Origin: an uncultured Oscillospiraceae bacterium
Lineage (GTDB): Bacteria; Bacillota; Clostridia; Oscillospirales; Ruminococcaceae
Length of the DNA: 28,490 nt
Assembly (NCBI GenBank): GCA_910587465.1
Contig: CAJUMS010000031.1
Location: 1 to 28,490 of the forward strand
Reading direction: 5' to 3'
Position numbers and translations under genes: made by a program. This document shows, one piece after another, positions 1-7,197 of the stretch (position 1 is its first letter; the number at the start of each line of letters is the position of its first letter). The notes under the pieces are model-generated. The model did no database searches. It had not been told where the DNA came from and saw only the letters and a program-made list of their open reading frames with translations.

Positions 1-13
1 AAAGATTTTTATT

Positions 14-38
14 CCACCGCTTCAAGCGGTGGTTTTTT
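14..38 (+). terminator. Rho-independent terminator, probably of a gene left of the window
   Basis: A perfect 7-bp stem CCACCGC/GCGGTGG with a 5-nt loop is followed by six T on the plus strand. On the minus strand the same stem is followed by an A/T-rich tail, so it could also stop transcription coming from glmM. Confidence 0.7.
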
Positions 39-57
39 GCGCTAAAGCTACAATACG

Positions 58-87
58 AAATCCCGTTCCTTGCGGAACGGGATTTTT
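58..87. terminator. Terminator hairpin downstream of glmM
   Basis: A 12-bp stem (AAATCCCGTTCC paired with GGAACGGGATTT, loop TTGC) lies about 20 bp past the glmM stop codon. The T-run is longer on the plus strand (five T) than on the minus strand (three T). It is probably bidirectional between glmM and whatever lies to the left. Confidence 0.7.
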
Positions 88-106
88 ATATTGCAGCGTT
101 TTGCAG

Positions 107-1453
107 TTATCCAACCGCATACCCCTTATCACGGACTACCTTTTCAATATCCGCGATATGCTTTGAGCATATGTCCTTAGACTTAGCCTCGGTCATTATG
201 CGGAGAAGAGGCTCTGTTCCCGATGGACGGACAAGCACTCTGCCGTCCGCGCCGAGAGCGTCCGCCGCCGCATTTATCGCCGACTGTACGTCGGGGTCGT
301 TCAGCACGGTGTTTTTGTCGGTAACGCGAACATTCTTCAATATCTGAGGATATACGGTCATTCCCTTGGTAAGCTCGGAGAGTGTGGTCTTTTTTGCGCA
401 TATGACCTGCATAATTTTAAGCGCGGTGAGAATTCCGTCGCCCGTATTGGCGTACTTGCTGAAAATGATATGTCCGCTGTTTTCGCCGCCGAGAATGTAG
501 CCCTTTTCGTTCATGCGCTCGTAGACGTATTTGTCGCCGACTGCGGTTTTTTCGTAAGCAATATCAAGCTCGTCAAACGCCTTATACAGTCCGAGGTTTG
601 ACATTACAGTGGTGACTACGGTATTGCCCTCAAGCTTTCCGCGCTCCTTGAGGTAACTTCCGTATATGTACAGTATCTTGTCTCCGTCGACAAGCTGCGC
701 TTTTTCGTCTACGGCAAGACAGCGGTCGGCGTCGCCGTCGAACGCGAAACCGCAGTCGAGCTGCTCCTCCTCGACGAGCTTTATCAGGTTCTCGATATGC
801 GTTGAGCCGCAGTTAGTGTTGATATTGAAGCCGTCGGGCTTATTGCTCACGACGTAGGTCTTAGCGCCCAGAGCATCAAAAACGCTCTTCGCTATTGTGA
901 ACGCCGAGCCGTTCGCACAGTCGAGACCTACGCGCTTGCCCTTGAACGAATGTGTCGCCAATGATATAAGATAGCCGATATAGCGGTTGCGTCCCGCGGA
1001 ATAGTCGGAGGCTCTGCCTATCTCGTCGCCCTGCGAAAGGGCGATCTCACCGAGCTCGCCGTCGAGGTATTTTTCAATCTCGTCAATGAAGTCCTCGTCC
1101 ATTTTCTCGCCCTTGGAATTGAACAGCTTGATACCATTATCATAATAGGGATTGTGCGAGGCGGAGATCATTATACCGCAGTCGAAATCGTCCGTGCGCA
1201 CCACGTAGGAAACGCTCGGTGTCGTCGTGACGTGGAGCAGATACGCGTCCGCTCCCGAGGCGGTAAGCCCCGCGGTGAGCGCGTATTCAAACATATACGA
1301 GCTGCGGCGCGTGTCCTTGCCAATGACTACCTGACAGCGGTGATCCTTGCCGTAATAATAGCCGATGAAACGTCCTATCTTGTAGGCGTGCTCGACTGTA
1401 AGCCCGACGTTCGCCTCGCCGCGGAAACCGTCTGTGCCGAAATATTTTGCCAT
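107..1453 (-). CDS. glmM: Phosphoglucosamine mutase GlmM
   Basis: GlmM converts glucosamine-6-phosphate to glucosamine-1-phosphate in the cytoplasm, on the route to UDP-GlcNAc and peptidoglycan. All alpha-D-phosphohexomutase signatures are visible: the N-terminal KYFGTDGFRG, the active-site loop ISASHNP with the phosphoserine at about Ser99, the metal loop FDGDADRC, the sugar loop GGENSGH, and the C-terminal phosphate loop RPSGTEPLLRIMTEA. At 448 aa it has the normal family length. I placed the start at the ATG of MAKYFGTDG, which has AGAGG 7 nt upstream; a longer in-frame start 27 nt earlier lacks a binding site and adds residues the family does not have. It has its own consensus promoter just upstream, so it is probably transcribed alone. 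Confidence 0.97.
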   Translation of the reverse strand: MAKYFGTDGFRGEANVGLTVEHAYKIGRFIGYYYGKDHRCQVVIGKDTRRSSYMFEYALTAGLTASGADAYLLHVTTTPSVSYVVRTDDFDCGIMISASHNPYYDNGIKLFNSKGEKMDEDFIDEIEKYLDGELGEIALSQGDEIGRASDYSAGRNRYIGYLISLATHSFKGKRVGLDCANGSAFTIAKSVFDALGAKTYVVSNKPDGFNINTNCGSTHIENLIKLVEEEQLDCGFAFDGDADRCLAVDEKAQLVDGDKILYIYGSYLKERGKLEGNTVVTTVMSNLGLYKAFDELDIAYEKTAVGDKYVYERMNEKGYILGGENSGHIIFSKYANTGDGILTALKIMQVICAKKTTLSELTKGMTVYPQILKNVRVTDKNTVLNDPDVQSAINAAADALGADGRVLVRPSGTEPLLRIMTEAKSKDICSKHIADIEKVVRDKGYAVG

Positions 1454-1488
1454 AACAAAGCCTCTTTTCATAAATTGCATACTTTTAT

Positions 1489-1518
1489 ATTATAGCATAT
1501 TCGACGCAGGGTTGTCAA
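1489..1518 (-). promoter_or_regulatory. Promoter of glmM
   Basis: On the minus strand TTGACA (1518-1513) and TATAAT (1494-1489) are separated by 18 bp. The -10 box lies about 35 bp upstream of the chosen glmM start. Confidence 0.85.
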
Positions 1519-1530
1519 TATTCTTTAACG

Positions 1531-2463
1531 TTATTGACGTAAGTTTGTAAGCGCTTTTTCAAATGTCAGGGTAGTGCGCTCCGAATTACGGCGGCTGTCA
1601 ACGAGCGCATATCCGCATTTTTCGTACAACATTCGCGCGGGATCGTTATCCTCGGTCGTGTGAATCCTGATGTATTTTTTACCTTGCTCCAAGAGATATC
1701 TTTCAGCAAAGTCGACCGAAAATTTCCCAATTCCCCGACGATGGAAAGACGGCGCAACGGCAAGCATTGACAGCCAGCCCGCGTCATCGGTAAAACCGTT
1801 CAGCTTTAGCCACGCACATGGGAACGCTCCGCGGTATATCAAGAAATTTTTTTCATCGGTATCATTCAGCATTTGCACAATCTCATTATAAAAGTCGTGG
1901 TAAACTATCTCCCCGATGTGCAGAGACTTGGCACACTGTTCGCATAGTTCGCAGATATAGAGCGCCGTTTCCTCCGACGCGGGAACAATCGTATACGCTT
2001 GCAGATCTCTTTCAAACATAAGCTCTCCTTCATTCAACAGATCGTCAAATTGCTCGTAGGGAACTTCATTAAATTCAAACTTTTTTTGTAAGCCGAGCGA
2101 GGGAATATTTTCGGGTTCGACATAGGCGCGGACTACACAACAGCCCCTGTCGCAAAGCACCTCAAAAGCCGCGTTCAGCATTTGTGACGCGATATGACGG
2201 CGGCGGTATTCGGGAGCGACAAACATATCCCCAAAATGCCACAGTCTCGGATTTGTCACGCTGCGCATACATTGTATACGACCTATAACCGCACCTCCCG
2301 ACCTTGCGATAACATTAAAGCAGTCGCTGCGGGACTTGTAGTCATACATCATGCGTATCACTCTATCCCGCCAATCGGGTCTGTGCCACTGCGCCGCGGC
2401 AATTTTCTCGGCAAGTTCAAAACCGAGATAGTCACTTACTGTGATCGAAATTATTTCCTGCAT
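1531..2463 (-). CDS. Tandem GNAT-domain N-acetyltransferase
   Basis: This 310-aa protein contains two GNAT folds. The N-terminal copy carries DMFVAPEYRRRHIASQML and the C-terminal copy AVAPSFHRRGIGKFSVDF; both match the acetyl-CoA pyrophosphate-binding motif A (R/Q-x-x-G/A). The C-terminal copy ends with the usual ARMLYEKCGYALV segment. The substrate cannot be read from sequence; small amines, amino-acyl groups or aminoglycoside-like drugs are possible. The start is the ATG preceded by AAGGAG at 7-8 nt; a longer in-frame reading would run back through a terminator hairpin and is rejected. The gene sits behind a promoter, an 18-aa leader ORF and a Rho-independent terminator, which suggests attenuation control. 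GNAT identification is strong; substrate is unknown. Confidence 0.88.
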   Translation of the reverse strand: MQEIISITVSDYLGFELAEKIAAAQWHRPDWRDRVIRMMYDYKSRSDCFNVIARSGGAVIGRIQCMRSVTNPRLWHFGDMFVAPEYRRRHIASQMLNAAFEVLCDRGCCVVRAYVEPENIPSLGLQKKFEFNEVPYEQFDDLLNEGELMFERDLQAYTIVPASEETALYICELCEQCAKSLHIGEIVYHDFYNEIVQMLNDTDEKNFLIYRGAFPCAWLKLNGFTDDAGWLSMLAVAPSFHRRGIGKFSVDFAERYLLEQGKKYIRIHTTEDNDPARMLYEKCGYALVDSRRNSERTTLTFEKALTNLRQ

Positions 2464-2484
2464 ATAATTCTCCTTAACGCGGTC

Positions 2485-2516
2485 AAAAAATGGCGTTCTC
2501 CCAAACGAGAACGCCA
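2485..2516 (-). terminator. Intrinsic terminator inside the GNAT leader
   Basis: On the minus strand GGCGTTCTC and GAGAACGCC form a 9-bp perfect stem (10 bp counting the flanking A-T pair) with a 6-nt loop, followed by six T. It lies downstream of the leader ORF and about 22 bp before the GNAT start codon, so it must be bypassed for expression. Confidence 0.8.
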
Positions 2517-2548
2517 AATTTCCGTATTACACAGCAGGCCCGACCGCA

Positions 2549-2605
2549 TTAAGCCGCAGATGTGAATGACAGATATTCCCGAACAGGACGATAGTATTTC
2601 TTCAT
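2549..2605 (-). CDS. 18-aa leader peptide upstream of the GNAT gene
   Basis: The frame encodes MKKYYRPVREYLSFTSAA and ends in TAA. GAGG lies 8 nt before the ATG, and a TTGACA-17-TATAAT promoter about 30 bp upstream would begin the transcript just before it. The peptide is basic near its N-terminus with an aromatic, proline and arginine pattern (YYRPVREYL). It has no signal peptide or membrane segment. Its stop codon lies inside one arm of a predicted long-range RNA stem, and codons 12-15 pair with its own initiation region. The context resembles translated leaders that control resistance genes through ribosome stalling. This role is inference, and the peptide is not one I recognise. Confidence 0.6.
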   Translation of the reverse strand: MKKYYRPVREYLSFTSAA

Positions 2606-2635
2606 GTCATTCACCTCACTTTCGTTATTGACTAC

Positions 2636-2664
2636 ATTATATCATATTACAATACAAGTGTCAA
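2636..2664 (-). promoter_or_regulatory. Promoter of the leader peptide and GNAT gene
   Basis: On the minus strand there is a perfect TTGACA (2664-2659) and a perfect TATAAT (2641-2636) with 17-bp spacing. It lies just after the stop codon of the upstream phosphopantetheinyl transferase gene, so the GNAT unit has its own start of transcription. Confidence 0.87.
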
Positions 2665-2683
2665 GAGGTAGGATTGTGAATAT

Positions 2684-3313
2684 TCATACCTCGAGCACGT
2701 ATCTGCTCAGCATCTCTTTGATCGAGACCTCGCTGACCGCCGCGTCGAACGCGCCTTTGCCCGACGCGCCGACGAAATAACTGCCGTGCTCTATCGCGGT
2801 GGTGTCGGGCAGCTCGAGCGAGTTCACGCCGCGCAGGTCGCGTGTTATGCCGATGCCAAGACGCTTCAAAAACGCCTCCTTCTGCACCCAGAACCGCAGA
2901 AAGTCGCCGTTGGAGGTAAGGTGGAACGCCTCCTCGTCCGACAGCACGCGCTTGTACATAGCCTCGTTTACGCGCCTGTCCTTGCGCTCGATATCAACGC
3001 CGATCTCCTCCTTATCCGAGAACGCCGCGCATATCGCACCGCGAGTATGCGACAGCGAAAACTGCACTCCGCCCGCTTTGAGATACGGCTTGCCGTGAGT
3101 GCCGAGCTCGAATTTGAGCTTTCTCAGCGGCAGCTTGGTACGCCTTGACAGCTCCGATAGTATCAGCAGCCGCGAGAGCAGCGCGTTTATTCTGTCGCCG
3201 TCGCTTTTCTTCTTCATTATGCCGCGCTGACGCGCTCCCGAAAGGCAGCCCATGTAGCCCTCAAGTTCGCGCCATGTTAAATTTTCGCCGACTTGTAATA
3301 ATAAAATATCCAA
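2684..3313 (-). CDS. 4'-phosphopantetheinyl transferase, Sfp/AcpT superfamily
   Basis: The enzyme moves the phosphopantetheine arm of coenzyme A onto a serine of carrier proteins. At 209 aa it has the usual Sfp-type length. The signatures are present: GKPYL followed by FSLSHT (about 75-90), the metal motif GVDIE (105-109, Asp107 and Glu109), and FWVQKEAFLK (141-150) with the third acidic metal ligand. The start is a TTG with GGAGG 9 nt upstream; no ATG fits. It follows the Rsm22-type gene by 18 bp and is likely co-transcribed. No polyketide or peptide synthetase is in the window, so the partner carrier protein could be fatty-acid ACP or a distant one. Confidence 0.9.
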   Translation of the reverse strand: MDILLLQVGENLTWRELEGYMGCLSGARQRGIMKKKSDGDRINALLSRLLILSELSRRTKLPLRKLKFELGTHGKPYLKAGGVQFSLSHTRGAICAAFSDKEEIGVDIERKDRRVNEAMYKRVLSDEEAFHLTSNGDFLRFWVQKEAFLKRLGIGITRDLRGVNSLELPDTTAIEHGSYFVGASGKGAFDAAVSEVSIKEMLSRYVLEV

Positions 3314-3331
3314 AATAATGCACCTCCGTTG

Positions 3332-4273
3332 TTAAAGCTTATCACCCGTGCCGGCTTTTCTTGCCGCTTTGAAGCGCGGGTCTTTTTTCGTTACCAATTG
3401 TGTTGAGACGGTGCTTTCCGAGCATACGGTCAGCGTGATCTTTCCCGTTTCTATGAACGGGCGGCGGAGTATTCTGCCCGTGCAGGGCTTGGCGGTCTGC
3501 CTTGCCGCGGCGAGAAAGCAAAATTTTTCGTCCTCGTAGGGAACGTCTGCGCCCTTTAGCTGCTTGTGGATTCGCGAGCGCGCCGCCCTCGCCGTAAAGT
3601 GACACCAGTCGTTATCGGGCAGGGGACAGTCTACCGTATTCGGGCAAGGCGCGGCGATAGTCAATCCGCTCTCCGCAAGCTGTCTGCGCATTTGCTTAAC
3701 ACTCGCAAACGCGTTCGGAGTGCCCGGCTCAACGATAAGCAGCAGCTTATTCGCGGCGTTTGTAAGCTCCTCTACCGAAGACTTTCTCTGTGCCGCCGTA
3801 AGCTCGTTAAGACAGTACGAGCAGATGACCAAATCCGCTTTTTCGGGTATCCCTTGCGCGATATCGCGCCGTATCCACTCTCCTTGAATGTCCATACAGG
3901 CGAAAAATTCTTGTCCGAGCGCTATCATATTCTGTTCGCGCTCAACGCATATGATATCGGCGCAATCCGTCAACAGCGCCGCCGCGATAGCTCCCGCGCC
4001 GGTGCCCGCACCTACATCAAGCACCGAGTAAATTTTGCCGTCAAAGCATTCGAGAGCAAGCTCCAGCGCGCGGCTCACGGCGGCAAACGTCGCAGGCATT
4101 CTCACCGCCGCGTACGCGAGAATATCGCGGTGCCCGGAGGCGGAGCGCTTACCATCGCCGCACTCGTCGCGGTAGCGCTCGGAAAGCAGTTCCGCGGCTT
4201 TCGCAAGCGCCTTTATATCCTCGCTTTCGGTAAGCGAATTTATTTTATTGCGGAGCTGAACGGGAAATTCCAT
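3332..4273 (-). CDS. Rsm22-family ribosomal small-subunit methyltransferase-like protein
   Basis: This 313-aa protein matches the Rsm22 family, the bacterial relatives of mitochondrial Rsm22/METTL17, which act on assembly of the ribosomal small subunit. Visible features are the N-terminal helical part with YAAVRMPATFAAV (about 54-66), the SAM-binding glycine loop SVLDVGAGTG (83-92), an acidic residue ending the next strand (VERE, 110-113), and a cysteine set Cys210, Cys216, Cys224 and Cys252 (APCPNTVDCP, DWCHF, KFCF), which fits the iron-sulfur site described for METTL17. It starts at ATG with AAGG 7 nt upstream. It lies 26 bp after the chemoreceptor gene and 18 bp before the phosphopantetheinyl transferase gene. 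Whether bacterial members methylate RNA is not established. Confidence 0.85.
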   Translation of the reverse strand: MEFPVQLRNKINSLTESEDIKALAKAAELLSERYRDECGDGKRSASGHRDILAYAAVRMPATFAAVSRALELALECFDGKIYSVLDVGAGTGAGAIAAALLTDCADIICVEREQNMIALGQEFFACMDIQGEWIRRDIAQGIPEKADLVICSYCLNELTAAQRKSSVEELTNAANKLLLIVEPGTPNAFASVKQMRRQLAESGLTIAAPCPNTVDCPLPDNDWCHFTARAARSRIHKQLKGADVPYEDEKFCFLAAARQTAKPCTGRILRRPFIETGKITLTVCSESTVSTQLVTKKDPRFKAARKAGTGDKL

Positions 4274-4299
4274 ATCTTCACCTTATTTTATTCTTTGTG

Positions 4300-6276
4300 T
4301 TACTTGTAATAGTCGAGATTGTTCTTCAGCTTGACTACCTGATCGTCAAGCCGTCCGCTTGCCTCCGCAGCGTTGTGAGCGGTGTCGGAGGTGGTCCCGA
4401 TGACCGTTTCTACCCTTGCAAGCTTTGCGACTATCTCCGCGAGCATAGTCTTTTCTTCCGCGGAAACGTCCGAGATCTCCGATACGGAGCCGCTGATCGA
4501 AATCGTCTCCTTGACTACCTCTCCGAGCATTTCCGCGGTGGCGTTCGCCGCCGACGTGCCGTCCTTGATGATCTTCACGGTCTCACCGATAAGCACAGCA
4601 GTCGAGCTTGCTGCCTCGCTTGACTTTATCGCAAGGGAGCGCACCTCTTCCGCAACCACCGCAAAGCCCTTACCCGCCGTGCCCGCTCTGGACGCCTCTA
4701 TAGACGCGTTCAAAGCGAGAATGTTAGTCTGAAACGCGATATCCTCAATAGTCTCGTTTATCTTTACGATCTCGGCGGCGGAACAGGAAATTTTCTCCAT
4801 AATATGCACTAACTCCTGCATTTTGTTGTTGCCGTCGTTTACTGTATCGGTAGCCTTTATAGCTCTTTCCTTTACCTCGGACGCACTGTCTGCGGACTGC
4901 GTGACACGTCGGCTGATGTCCTCAAGACTGACGGAAACGTCTCCGATAAGGCGGGTCTCGTCTGCTACGGCGTGCGCAAGCTCCGCAGCGCCGCTTGACA
5001 CGCTGCTCGAGCCATTAGCAATCTCTCTTGAGATATCGCCGAGCTGTCCGAAAATGTCATGCATTGCCGAGCATATGTTACGTATAGAGCGCTCCACTGC
5101 CGCGAACTCGCCCGCGAACATTACCTTGCTGTCATAGACAAAGTCGCCGTTTGCCATATGTGCAAGTATTCTGCCAATCTCGTTTATGTAGGACTTGAGC
5201 GACTGATTTGTCATTTTTAAGTCCTCACAGATAGTACCTATCTCGTCGTTCGCAGCGGCAGGGTAGGTGTGGTCGAGAACGCCGTTTGACATACTCGTAA
5301 CGATATTGGCAATGTTGGTAAGCGGCTTTATGCGCTTGGTAAACTTCATGATAAAGAATACCGTTCCTCCGGCGATAGCAGCAGCGGAAACGATGACCGC
5401 CAGCACCAGAACGTTCACAAGCGGCGCCATAGCTTCATTATAATCGGCAGCGTACAGTACTTTCCAACCCGTATCGCCTATCGGGACAACGGGAAAGTAG
5501 CGCGTTGTGCCGTCGTAGCCCTTGCCTGAAACGACGTTCGCGCTGCCCGCAGCCGCAAGCACGTCGGTATATATCGGGGCAATATCTACGAGCTTTGTAA
5601 CTACCTCGTCCTGCCCCTCAAGTTTGTGCGAATAGTCGGGGTTCTGCGCGTGTACTACGATGTCGCTGTTGTTGTCGACAAGTACAGCGTAGCCGCTGCC
5701 GTCAACCTTCAGCGCCTGCGTGATGTCTACCAGCTCCGTGACCTCGATATCAAGACCGCATACGCCGACAATACCGTTCTCCGACTTCAGCGGCGCGGCT
5801 ATGGTAATCACTATATTGCCCGTTGCAACATCGATATACGGGGCGGTGATGACCGTTTTTCCCGTAGCTTTCGCTTCAATGTACCAGTCGCGTTCCTTTG
5901 CGACGTAGGTGTCCTCTACGGGGTAGATGCCGCATACCATTCCGCTCTCATCGGATTCCCACGCGAGATAACCGTCCATTATGTTGGACGAGCAGGGCAG
6001 GATAACGTCAACGATATACTGCTGCAGCGCGTCTCCGTGTAGATCTTGCTGTACGGCGGTCTGTGCGAAGCCCTCCGCGACAGTGGTGTGCTGAGTAAAC
6101 CAAGTATCCATTTTCGCGGATTCCGTCGCTACGGTGTGATAAAGGTCAGACTTTATCGATTTTGTGTACTGTATATTTACGTTTACCGAAAATATAAGGC
6201 AGACGATAATAAGCGCCGCCATAAGTACCCCCATCGACGATAACAGAATGCTTTTTAACAGGCTTTTCTTCTTCAT
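4300..6276 (-). CDS. Methyl-accepting chemotaxis protein with dCache sensor
   Basis: This 658-aa transmembrane chemoreceptor has a membrane segment at about 11-33, an extracellular double-Cache domain at about 35-280, a second membrane segment at about 285-310, a HAMP linker at about 311-365, and a long cytoplasmic coiled coil with the conserved signalling tip IAFQTNILALNASIEASRAG. It should signal to CheA/CheW, none of which is in the window. In the distal Cache pocket Tyr124, Arg129, Trp131, Tyr132, Tyr147 and Asp176 match the spacing of the amino-acid-binding dCache_1 motif, so an amino acid ligand is likely. It starts at ATG with GGAGG 8 nt upstream and has a consensus promoter. It probably heads an operon with the Rsm22-type and phosphopantetheinyl transferase genes. 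Confidence 0.95.
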   Translation of the reverse strand: MKKKSLLKSILLSSMGVLMAALIIVCLIFSVNVNIQYTKSIKSDLYHTVATESAKMDTWFTQHTTVAEGFAQTAVQQDLHGDALQQYIVDVILPCSSNIMDGYLAWESDESGMVCGIYPVEDTYVAKERDWYIEAKATGKTVITAPYIDVATGNIVITIAAPLKSENGIVGVCGLDIEVTELVDITQALKVDGSGYAVLVDNNSDIVVHAQNPDYSHKLEGQDEVVTKLVDIAPIYTDVLAAAGSANVVSGKGYDGTTRYFPVVPIGDTGWKVLYAADYNEAMAPLVNVLVLAVIVSAAAIAGGTVFFIMKFTKRIKPLTNIANIVTSMSNGVLDHTYPAAANDEIGTICEDLKMTNQSLKSYINEIGRILAHMANGDFVYDSKVMFAGEFAAVERSIRNICSAMHDIFGQLGDISREIANGSSSVSSGAAELAHAVADETRLIGDVSVSLEDISRRVTQSADSASEVKERAIKATDTVNDGNNKMQELVHIMEKISCSAAEIVKINETIEDIAFQTNILALNASIEASRAGTAGKGFAVVAEEVRSLAIKSSEAASSTAVLIGETVKIIKDGTSAANATAEMLGEVVKETISISGSVSEISDVSAEEKTMLAEIVAKLARVETVIGTTSDTAHNAAEASGRLDDQVVKLKNNLDYYK

Positions 6277-6329
6277 AGCCGTTACCTCCGATTATTTGTT
6301 GTTACGGATAATTGTTTGTTCATAGATAC

Positions 6330-6358
6330 ATTATACTAAAACATAAAAACCTTGTCAA
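6330..6358 (-). promoter_or_regulatory. Promoter of the chemoreceptor operon
   Basis: On the minus strand TTGACA (6358-6353) and TATAAT (6335-6330) have 17-bp spacing, about 55 bp before the chemoreceptor ATG. It is a vegetative-type promoter; I saw no sigma-28 type motility promoter. Confidence 0.87.
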
Positions 6359-6482
6359 GGTATTATAGCCGTTTTTTGACAATTTTCGACTTTCGTTCAC
6401 AAAAGTGCGGCAACAAGCCTAAGAATTTTTACTTGATATATAAATCGATAAATAAGCGGTATGAAAAAAATTCAAAAAGTGC

Positions 6483-6511
6483 TTGACAAAATCAATGCGG
6501 TATGATATAAT
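6483..6511 (+). promoter_or_regulatory. Promoter of tRNA-Ser
   Basis: TTGACA (6483-6488) and TATAAT (6506-6511) are separated by 17 bp, with the -10 box 33 bp before the mature tRNA. Confidence 0.9.
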
Positions 6512-6544
6512 ATTATATGCAATTGATATTTCAAGTCGGCATTT

Positions 6545-6634
6545 GGAGAACTACCCAAGTGGTGAAGGGGCTCCCCTGCTAAGGGAGTAGGTCGGGTGAC
6601 CGGCGCGAGGGTTCAAATCCCTCGTTCTCCGCCA
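6545..6634 (+). tRNA. tRNA-Ser (anticodon GCT)
   Basis: The 7-bp acceptor stem GGAGAAC/GTTCTCC, the anticodon stem CTCCC/GGGAG with loop CTGCTAA (anticodon GCT at 6578-6580), a long class II variable arm, the T-arm with GGTTCAAATCC, and an encoded CCA end are all present. The long variable arm and GCT anticodon fit serine (AGC/AGU codons). It stands alone, with its own promoter and terminator. Confidence 0.97.
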
Positions 6635-6643
6635 AAATGAAGT

Positions 6644-6674
6644 TTGCTTCACAGTTTAGCTGTGGAGCAATTTT
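6644..6674 (+). terminator. Terminator after tRNA-Ser
   Basis: TTGCTTCACAG pairs with CTGTGGAGCAA (11 bp, one G-U) around a 5-nt loop, followed by TTTTAT. The stretch between here and the next gene shows no clear promoter, so partial read-through may supply that gene. Confidence 0.65.
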
Positions 6675-6713
6675 ATAAATAGAAAATAATCACAATTCAT
6701 CGGGAGTGAACAT

Positions 6714-6935
6714 ATGCAAAAGTTAGTTTATTTAAGCAACAGCAGAGATTATTCGGAACAGGGCAGTATAAATGAAAATAAATATTTCACACATATTAAC
6801 ACAATGTTGGATCAAGGATGGAAGGTTGCCCACATGACGCATGATGTGTTAGCAACCGATTTTGAACAGAACCCGACACAAAAAGAGACTTATGTTTCTT
6901 TTGTCCTGCTTGAAAAGGACGATGATGATAAATAA
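6714..6935 (+). CDS. Small hypothetical protein (73 aa)
   Basis: I do not recognise this protein. It is acidic, ends in a run of Asp and Lys (EKDDDDK) and has no membrane segment or signal peptide. The middle (GWKVAHMTHDVLATDFEQNP) followed by YVSFVLLEKD resembles a small alpha/beta protein of the kind whose core strand is a 'GWK-V' segment. The ATG has GGGAG about 7 nt upstream, and a good terminator follows the stop within 10 bp, which supports a real gene. It lies 80 bp after tRNA-Ser with no convincing promoter of its own. Function is unknown. Confidence 0.7.
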   Translation: MQKLVYLSNSRDYSEQGSINENKYFTHINTMLDQGWKVAHMTHDVLATDFEQNPTQKETYVSFVLLEKDDDDK

Positions 6936-6940
6936 AATTA

Positions 6941-6969
6941 CGGAGAAGCCCTGAGGACTTCTCCGTTTT
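6941..6969 (+). terminator. Terminator after the 73-aa gene
   Basis: CGGAGAAG and CTTCTCCG form a perfect 8-bp stem with a 9-nt loop, followed by TTTTGTTT. Confidence 0.85.
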
Positions 6970-7000
6970 GTTTATTTACCAAAATACTATATTTGGATAT

Positions 7001-7197
7001 TCAGTCTTTAACGGGTGCGGACTGACGACCTCCGATAATATCTTCGTCATACATAAGAATGTCCGAGATACGCTCGACGTTTTAAGCGCTGCCTAGATAT
7101 TGTTGCCGTAGTATTTTATATTTTCGAGCGTCACGCGCACGTATGGAATATCGCTGTGTCCTATGTGCTTATCGGGAGAAATAAACGGAAATAGAAA
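7001..7197 (-). pseudogene. Decayed 3' gene fragment
   Basis: On the minus strand one frame reads FISPDKHIGHSDIPYVRVTL and on to NIKYYGNNI before a TAG at 7095-7093. A second frame then gives VERISDILMYDEDIIGGRQS and a TGA at 7003-7001. The two halves look like one protein C-terminus broken by a stop and a frameshift. The composition resembles the neighbouring genes rather than the AT-rich flank. I do not recognise the family and see no start codon with a binding site. It may equally be chance reading; confidence is low. Confidence 0.35.

Larger units (their letters stand above)
2475..2629 (-). promoter_or_regulatory. Attenuator-like leader of the GNAT gene
   Basis: Between promoter and GNAT start the minus-strand RNA can form three structures: a 10-bp pairing of GTGAATGACA (2614-2605, between the leader SD and start) with TGTCATTCAC (2571-2562, inside the leader codons); a 10-bp pairing with one G-U of TAATGCGGTC (2551-2542, containing the leader stop) with GACCGCGTTA (2484-2475, next to the GNAT SD); and, enclosed by the latter, a strong terminator. 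A ribosome on the leader would cover one partner in each long-range pairing. No obvious antiterminator complement of the terminator arm was found. Confidence 0.6.

Noticed and set aside
3566..4309. Plus-strand ORF of 247 aa
   Set aside because: It is antisense to the clearly recognised Rsm22-type gene and has an arginine-rich shadow composition.
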